NCBI GenBank assembly: GCA_009746045.1
Contig: RPFO01000085.1
Coordinates: 620,439-684,438, forward strand
Length of the DNA stretch: 64,000 bases
Origin: Mesostigma viride
Lineage: Eukaryota; Streptophyta; Mesostigmatophyceae; Mesostigmatales; Mesostigmataceae
Direction of reading: 5' to 3'
A program made the position numbers and the translations under genes. Positions 57,263 to 64,000 of this stretch are shown here, piece by piece (positions within the stretch are counted from its first letter, which is position 1; the number at the start of each line of letters is the position of its first letter). A model generated the notes under the pieces. The model was given only the letters and a program-made list of their open reading frames with translations. It was not told the origin of the DNA and ran no database searches.

Positions 57263-59511
57263 ATGAAGACGTCCTTGACAGCTGATGCAGCTGTAAGAAT
57301 GTCTGACCCCATGCATCCTCGTGCTGGGCACGAGGGTGGACCTCTCATTTTGAGAGAAACCAATGTACAACCACAGAGGGGTGTGAAGGCCTCTGGTGGT
57401 ATGCATGTGGTCCCTGCTGGCGGTCCAGGTGTTGGGCATGAGCAGGGTGACTCAGGCTCTGAGTCAGAACAGGATGGAAGTCAGCATGGTGATGCTGGAC
57501 AACCTGACAGCACAGTCCTGACTGTGCCAGGGACTGCTTCCTCTGTGTACCAGGAGTTGGGTGCCCGAATCCACAACATGTTTGGGCATGCCACTTCTCT
57601 GTCAAACAACTTTGCCTTCCGTATGGGCAGGGCACCCCTTCTTAAGGCGTGTCAGCAAGCTGCCTCACGGTGTAAGTGCCAGTTGTCCTCCAACAAGCCC
57701 AGGAAATCACATGCCAAAGCTCTACCTCAGAGCATTGGTGATCTGCAGTGTGATATCCAACACATCAGGGGCATGCAACTGTTGGTGTGCGTGGACAGGT
57801 ACACGAAATACAAGGTGCTGAGCATTTACCTTCTATGAAGAACAGGTACTTGCTGGCTGCCCTGCAGAATGTAAGAGCCAAGTTTCCTACCACAAGGATC
57901 CAGGTGGACATGCAGTTTCAGCATCTCAAGGGTGATCCTACCCTTCCTGAGTTGCTGGTTACACCTAGGGAGGCTCATGGGCAGCAGGGTGCTATCGAGA
58001 GGGCAATCCAGGAGGTCAAGAAATTGATCATCTCTGAAGACTGGGTACCCTTGTCTGCACCTGCACTTGTCAGGAGTGCATGGCTGAGGAACGTGGAGCA
58101 GCAGCTGAACAGCAGGGTTAACTTCTACTATGATGGAGTTGCTGTCAGCCCAATGGGTCTATATCATGGCCTGTGCCCACCACATGTGCTGGAGGGCTGG
58201 AAACATGCTGCACATGTCACCTTTGCCAAGCTGAGGGAGAAGGACCGGGGTTGGAAGATGCTGGAGCCACAAGTGGGTCAGAAGGTCCTAGCTTGGAAGG
58301 AACCTAGCCTTTATGGCAAACGTGGTAGCTGGAGTCCTGGGGTGGTTACCCAGGTTGATGAAGCTAGCCACGCATGCTTGGTCAGCATGGAGGACGAACC
58401 AAAGCATGTGCACCGGCTGAGTTGGTCATATGTCAAGCCTAACCTGATGAATGAGGGCAGTCAGGCACAAGGCTCACAGGATCTGCAGGATTTTCAGGTC
58501 CCAGGTGACATCACTGACGCAACGACCACATCTGTTGCAGGGGAATCTGTCAGCCCTGGCCAGGTTGCAGAGGTACTTGTTGAACAGGCTGCAAGGTCAA
58601 CAGCTGGGGAGTCAACTGTCAAGCCCAAGGCACTAACCAAGCCCAGGGGGACAAGTTTGGCTGGATTGATTGGGGCTCTACAAAGGGCCAAGAAGCAGCC
58701 CAAGGTAGCCAAGCTCAGGTGGCATGGCAATCTGGGGCTGGACACTGCCTTAGAGGTAGACACTAATTCTCAGGTTTCCATCATTGGGACCAGGGCTGCA
58801 GCAGGGTACAGCATGTCTGAACCCAGCTATCAGTTTGTGTCTGACTTCAGTGGCGGGGTACACGTGAAGGTACTGGGTGAGGTATTCATTCCTATCCTTG
58901 GACAGGACACTGCTTTTTGTGTCTTGGAGGGCTATCAAGGACCTGCTCTTCTGGGGCAGAATTTCCTATGCCAGGATGGGGTAGTGATCACGTCCTCTCT
59001 CCTGACTAAGGAAGGGGCTGGTCAGGTCCCACTGATTAATTTCAGGACCACTCACCTATCACGTGCAGTAACCAGGTCGGTTAAGCGTGTGCAAGTGTGC
59101 CAGGGGCAGGAGCCCTTGGTTGATGACCTCATACTGCCAGCTGCTAGTCATCCAAGCAGTTTGGGCATTGGTCCTCACTCACTTGCTGGACACAGCCCTA
59201 TCAACTACCAAGGCCTGGTGAAGCTCATGTCCTCTCCCATTATGTGTCCCCAGGTCACACTGGGTCTGATTAAATCTGGGGAGGACTGGATCTCCAAGAA
59301 ATGCGTGGAACCTGTCAATGACCTGCCTCCTGCACGACGTCTACTCAAGCTCAAGTTTGTCATCAAGATGAAGGAGGTGGACGGGGTCAAGGTACCACAT
59401 GTCAGGCCAGTGCTGAATGAGTTCAAGGGTACTGGTGAGTGCACTGCTGAGGAGTTGTATACCCCTGGCATGTGCATGATACTTGGAGGCTGCTGCTGTG
59501 TGTATTTCTAG
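57263..59511 (+). pseudogene. Copia polyprotein part: integrase, protease-like, RT start
   Basis: Integrase: the zinc-binding His/Cys region (IHNMFGHATS ... CKCQ, about 57.57-57.69 kb) is followed by catalytic Asp residues in LQCDIQHIRG and QVDMQFQHLKG and the Glu in QGAIERAIQEVKK. A frame change lies near 57.84 kb. The integrase end VGQKVLAWKEPSLYGKRG follows. Then a retropepsin-like domain: LEVDTNSQVSIIG (active-site DT in place of the usual DSG/DTG) and GYQGPALLGQNFL. RT begins at LKLKFVIKMKEVDGVKVPHV and breaks at about 59.48 kb. The protease lies after integrase, unlike canonical Copia. The same order appears in the minus-strand relic at 53.6 kb. Confidence 0.82.
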
Positions 59512-60744
59512 GCCTTCTCAACAAGGGCTTGGACTATGGCTCAGTGGTGGTAGACTTCAAGAGGGCATTTCTGGAGGGGATGCAGATGTGGCACAGGAAA
59601 AGTGGGAGGGCAAGACGCCTTTCTATGTTAGGGTGCCTGCTGTATGGAAAAGGGACATCCACACGGAGTTCCTTAAAATCCTCAAGGGCCTGGAGGGCCT
59701 GAGGTCAAGTCCAATAATCTGGAGGGAGACTCTCAACCGTTTCCTGAAGGAGCATTGCAACTTGAAGGTCTCTCCTGTAGACCCCTGTCTGTTTCTGGGG
59801 CAATGGGAAGGCCTGCCAGTGTATGCTTCGCTGCACGGGGATGACCTACATCTGATAGCTCCCACGTCGTGGCTTAAGGAGCTGATCTCCATCATTAAGT
59901 CCAAGTTTCCTCTGGGTAGGGAGCAATGGCAGGTGGAGAATGAGCCTCTGCTGTTTGTGGGCATGGAGGCCACACTGGTGAAGAAGGGGGGGAGTGGCGT
60001 ATGCTGCTGGTGGGGGGCAATGATTATCAAGAGACCCTCATTAGCAAGCTTCCTCCAACCATCACACAGGCACTGTGTCCCATGGTGAGGGGCATGGTTG
60101 CTTGGGTGGCAGGCATTTCCAGGCCAGACCTTATGGTCATAGCCAGGTTGCCTGATGACATGCTGGTGGAGCTAGGGTCTGCCAAGGTGGCTGATCAGGT
60201 CAGGGCTTCATCTGGCATTCTGTTGTCTGCAGTGGATTTATCACAACCCATTTGCATGGAGCTGTATGTGGATAGCTCAATGGACAGCAGGCAGGTCTCC
60301 AAGGTCAGGGGCAGGGCTGCAGGGCTCTTTGTGCTCAGACAGGAAGGCCTGGGGAGTTTGGTGAGCTGGTTTAGTCGCCTGCACAAACGGGTGGCTGTCA
60401 GCAGTGATGTGGCAGAATGCAGGGCTATTTGTGAAGGCATTCACACAAGCCTTTATCTGAAGGAGTTGCTTCATCAGATGACTTCTAACACTCCTTGGCC
60501 ACTTCAGGTTACCACTCTTCTAAAAACAGACTCCATGGGGATGGTGCAGTTTGTGCACAGGCAGATGGCCAGAAGTAGGGACTTGGATTATCTCCTTCTT
60601 AAGGAGTTGTCCTCCTTGGCCAATATTGAGCATATCCCTGGGGTTGACAATCCTGCTGATGCTTTGACCAAGCTAGTGCAGAAGGCAGCAGTGCAATACA
60701 AGGTTCTTCAGTCTCTGATGGACCCATCTCAGCAAGCTGTCTAA
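59472..60744 (+). pseudogene. Copia reverse transcriptase and RNase H, C-terminal part
   Basis: The RT continues on a shifted frame with VVVDFKRAFLEG (catalytic Asp), SSPIIWRETLNRFLKE and ASLHGDDLHLIAP (the catalytic DD, with HGDD in place of YVDD). After another shift at about 60.0 kb, RNase H follows: ELYVDSSMDSRQVSKV, AECRAICEG, LLKTDSMGMVQF and the Copia end motif NPADALTK. It ends at TAA 60742-60744. Confidence 0.85.
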
Positions 60745-62856
60745 GCTGGTGCATGGTTATAGGGCATTGGAGAGCAGATTGTGTGGTAGTGTCAGCATTG
60801 TGACTGGCATAATACCTGTATTTTAGTCTGTACTAAGGCTCATGGACCATGGTACACTCACTCTGATTTTAATCAGGATACAGCCAGGTTTTGGCTGGGG
60901 TTCATGCTGTTGACTACACAAGGTTGACAGGTCCATTACAGACCATGTATTCTATTTTAAAAGAAATGTATATTTGTACATACTTCTCACAATGGTCTGG
61001 GAACCTTTATTCTGGGGTTTATAGGGCGGGGTTCGATTCCCTGGTATTATGTTTCTACAAGCTGGCCTGTTCAGGTGTTTGCCTGTTCAGACTTCCCTAG
61101 TTCCCCAGGGCAGGATTTAATTGTTGCCTATGTGTTTCATTTTGTCATTTGTTTGCTGTGGCAGTTTACCATCTGGCAAGTAGACGGGCGCCGTAAGACG
61201 GGCGCCAATAGACCCCTGTTGAGAGAATGACAGGCAAACTATTGTAATACGCCTTACTTTGTCAAGTGGTATTTTAATTGTCATGGATTTATTGTACTTA
61301 TATTGAATATGTACTGGGTTTTATGGGATTAGTATCTGGGATTAATGTAACTCACCGCCAGAAGGTCATTGTACTGGAGGCTCTACCGAGGTGATGGGAT
61401 TAATTCCTGGAGAAGACCTCATAGAATTAACCTGTATGTATTTAATTTTGTGTGCTTCTAATATCTGGTGGTACTCTGTAATGCCACTTCCATAGGTTTT
61501 TATCCATTTCTCATGGAATGGTTTTCCCTGTGGCAGATCTGTTTCTTTTCCAGTTCCTTAAAAGAAAGGGCTGGGGGAATGGCAATGGCCATTAACCCAT
61601 AGTCCGGGAATGGGTTTTTGGCATTTTTAGACCCCTGAAAATGGAAAAAATCATAACTCATAGGCCACAACTCCAAATACCCCCAACCAAGGTGCCAGGA
61701 GTATCTACACTTCAAGGGCTTTCAGAAAATGCAATAATATCCCGAGTCCATTCAGTGCTTTGCAAGATATTTACTGCCAAAGTTGGACAAAAGACGATCA
61801 TTTTCAGGCAAGGGAAATCCCCTTAGTAGTTTACCCCTGCAGGGAGGGTTCTAAAAAATTATTCTGGGGTTGGACAATGTCAATAGATAGTGCCACCATG
61901 CTTTCCTTGGGTCAGACCGCACGGATAGCCCATCTGACCTATATAATGCGCTCACTTACGTGTGTGGGTTACGCGCGCGTAAGCAGCCATCCATGAAATG
62001 CCACACACTTATGCATTGTATACAGCCACATAGGACTGTAAAAAGTGCTGGGAAACAAAGAAGTGCTAAACCAGCACTAACGGAATGGCATCCTCCAAAG
62101 AAACACCACAAACTGAGCAGATTTGGGGCTAATAGCACTCATACAGCAGGCATGGAAACCTGCTGCAAGAGGCACTGATACACTCGTGTAAAATGGATGT
62201 ATAAACGACAGATTCCCGTGCAAACGACATGCAAACACGTTGCCGTACCTGGCTTGATCACGACCTTTCCGGGTTCTGCTGGCCGGGACCCTCATATCTC
62301 ACACTGGCTAATGCTTTCCAGGCATAGGCCGCCATAGCCGCATAATGCATGCATCCGACATGATTACCAGGTTGATGTTCTGTGCAAAGATGACCTATAA
62401 ACGCATCCGAATTCACAGGGACGCTGCTGCGGATGTCCCGTACCAAACCTGGGTGCTCGGGCTGGCGCAGACTGCCGGGCCATAAGAAGAAAATCGAAAT
62501 ATGGCATGCCATTACTCATCTGGTACTGACGACCAAGAAAGCAGTAATGTCCTACCTGTATTTTACCAATGCTATACATCTGGCCACCCCTGACCTACGA
62601 AAATCACGCATCATCATTCTGAGCAACATTCTGAACCATTACAAGCCGCGAGACGCAAAATTTCCTTGATAACGGCACGCTAGCAGCCATATCTCGTTAC
62701 GCGCGCGCGCGAGTGAAAATTTCCCGCCAAAGTCACGTGATACTGTCTCAATACACGTTGTATTTACCAGGCTATGGCGAATATTACCCCCAAACCTATG
62801 CATCACCTTCGTCCTTAAGTGTTCCCAGACCCACCGGACCACTGACATCCGTCACA
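60745..62856. other. 3' non-coding part of the LTR element
   Basis: No open frame with a known domain is present. A short direct repeat AGACGGGCGCC occurs twice at about 61184-61205. The T-arm-like GGGGTTCGATTCCC at about 61028 has no matching tRNA body. The length, more than 2 kb between RNase H and LTR, is long for a Copia element and may hold a lost additional gene. Confidence 0.5.
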
Positions 62857-62927
62857 GGTGGCGCGGCGCTCCCGGAATTGAGCGCCGCGCCACCGGGGGT
62901 CAAACAGGGCGATATATCGCCCTGTTT
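62857..62927. repeat. Twin perfect hairpins before the 3' LTR
   Basis: The first hairpin has a 15-bp perfect stem (62857-62871 with 62880-62894; arm GGTGGCGCGGCGCTC) and an 8-nt loop. The second is a 26-bp perfect palindrome (62902-62927) with core GCGATATATCGC, 7 bases further on. Both lie about 115-185 bases before the 3' LTR. Confidence 0.85.
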
Positions 62928-63022
62928 CCGGACTATGGGTTAAAGACATCTGTTCAAGCTTCAAGCTGGAGTGAAGGACTTTCAAGCTACTTCAAGGGTC
63001 CCTGGCAGGGGATGTGATCCCT

Positions 63023-63037
63023 AAAGAAAAGAAGGGA
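63023..63037 (+). other. Polypurine tract of the LTR element
   Basis: AAAGAAAAGAAGGGA ends 4 bases before the 3' LTR, where the plus-strand primer for reverse transcription is expected. It supports the plus orientation. Confidence 0.7.
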
Positions 63038-63041
63038 TTGG

Positions 63042-63662
63042 AGTTAACGTAAAGGATTTACGTTAGATGGATAGAGATTGTTACGCTCTTTCCAGCGGCA
63101 CCTTGAATGCCTCATTTGGTTAAGGAACGTAAAAGTTATGACGTTTCCTAGGCTGTGCCGACAGTACCCGGCGCGCCACTGTGGGCGCGCCGTACGGACA
63201 CAGGATGTACAAGTGTCACTTTGATAGTCCGCAGGACGTTGACAGGACTTGTACAGGACTTGATGGTCAATTGATAGGTAGGCGTGCTGTAGCGCGCCAG
63301 GACCTATGAGACAATTGATGCTGAGTAGTGTACGGATAGGTCCACAGGACTAGCCGTATGGACAATTGATAGATCTCCGCGCCAAAGGCATGCCAGAGCT
63401 CTGTGTAATCAATTGATTGACAGTTCAGCTGTGACAGTGCAGCTGAATACTTGGACGCGTCCCTAACAACCTATATGTGTGACTTGGTCGCACCGGGACG
63501 CTAGTTCTTGCGTGCACGTTCTCTTGGCACTGCGACCCTGTCGTCTGTGCTGCGTGCAGTCTTGGAAGTGACGTGACTTACGTCTGTGTTTCCTTGTTAT
63601 TAATAAAGGCAACTTCCTGCAAGAACCATGGCGGAATTCGTGGCATTCACTCTCATACAACT
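63042..63662 (+). repeat. 3' LTR
   Basis: 621 bases, nearly identical to the 5' LTR. Differences are a few substitutions and short insertions (for example an extra CGC near 63187). It ends in ACAACT directly before the GGATA target duplication. Confidence 0.9.
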
Positions 63663-63826
63663 GGATATATGCCTGCATGCAATCCATCTGGTGTAATGAC
63701 CACCCCTTGTGGGGGTTTCATGAGTGGCCTCCTATTGAGGACTTGGCACAACCTGGCCGTGGACCACAGTGCTCTGTCTGCATATGACCCACTGTCAGTG
63801 CAGCAAATTACCGTCTTCCTTGGCTT

Positions 63827-64000
<174 letters not shown>

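Larger units (their letters stand above)
54514..63667 (+). mobile_element. 9.1-kb LTR retrotransposon with GGATA target-site duplication
   Basis: Two direct repeats (54519-55134 and 63042-63662, nearly identical) bound the element, and GGATA occurs immediately outside both (54514-54518 and 63663-63667). A purine-rich tract (AAAGAAAAGAAGGGA) lies just before the right LTR, fixing plus orientation. Inside are a first Gag-like relic (55156-55860) and Copia-type Gag, integrase, protease-like, RT and RNase H regions (56.2-60.7 kb) with several frameshifts. LTR termini are AGTT...AACT, not the usual TG...CA. The internal Copia part may belong to this element or be nested within it. No second LTR pair was found, which favours the former. 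Confidence 0.85.

Noticed and set aside
61010-61060. tRNA gene suggested by GGGGTTCGATTCCC
   Set aside because: Only a T-arm-like string is present; no acceptor stem, D-arm or anticodon arm could be placed at the right distance.

Overview
The window looks like nuclear DNA of a chlorophyte green alga, most likely Chlorophyceae (inference). It has intron-dense genes with GC-rich exons and GT-AG introns, a TGTAA signal (the chlorophyte poly(A) signal) about 80 bp past one stop codon, a plant-type PP2C, a plant-like RsmE, and abundant minisatellites and retroelements. No bacterial operon, CRISPR array or convincing tRNA/rRNA gene is seen.

Region 1 (1-19.2 kb, minus strand): one PP2C-type Ser/Thr phosphatase gene. 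I resolve 14 exons (1054-19166) by motif and by intron phase. They join in frame into about 566 codons, with an N-terminal low-complexity region followed by a complete PP2C domain. The very long repeat-filled open frames here are not genes. They are minisatellites inside the introns: a 36-bp unit repeated about 193 times at 5.9-12.8 kb, a 45-bp unit repeated about 20 times at 13.5-14.4 kb, a 29-bp unit repeated about 20 times at 17.7-18.3 kb, and C-rich and GAC/GAT tracts. The first exon is not resolved.

Region 2 (19.2-22.6 kb): a gene-poor divergent spacer with a (GGGA)n tract and a cluster of nested hairpins just upstream of the next gene.

Region 3 (22.6-42.8 kb, plus strand): a 16S rRNA m3U1498 methyltransferase (RsmE-type SPOUT enzyme) in 8 exons, 972 nt of coding sequence spread over 20 kb. 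Two introns are filled by an 18-bp (about 151 copies) and a 26-bp (about 78 copies) minisatellite. The last intron (9.3 kb) carries, in antisense, a decayed tyrosine-recombinase (DIRS-order) retrotransposon with about 400-bp direct terminal repeats.

Region 4 (42.8-64 kb): repetitive and gene-poor. It holds a TTAA-flanked foldback element with arms near 400 bp (the end of a second copy starts the window), an unidentified frame-shifted minus-strand coding relic, a truncated Copia 5' end, a broken minus-strand Copia pol, and a 9.1-kb LTR element flanked by GGATA target duplications, in which the protease-like domain lies after integrase. A (CAA)n tract ends the window.

The most unusual signal is that several introns of both unrelated genes carry tandem repeats that start at or near the 5' splice site. 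In at least four cases the repeat unit contains a copy of the upstream exon's 3' end, three of these with the donor as well. This suggests that minisatellites repeatedly nucleate at exon-intron borders in this genome.
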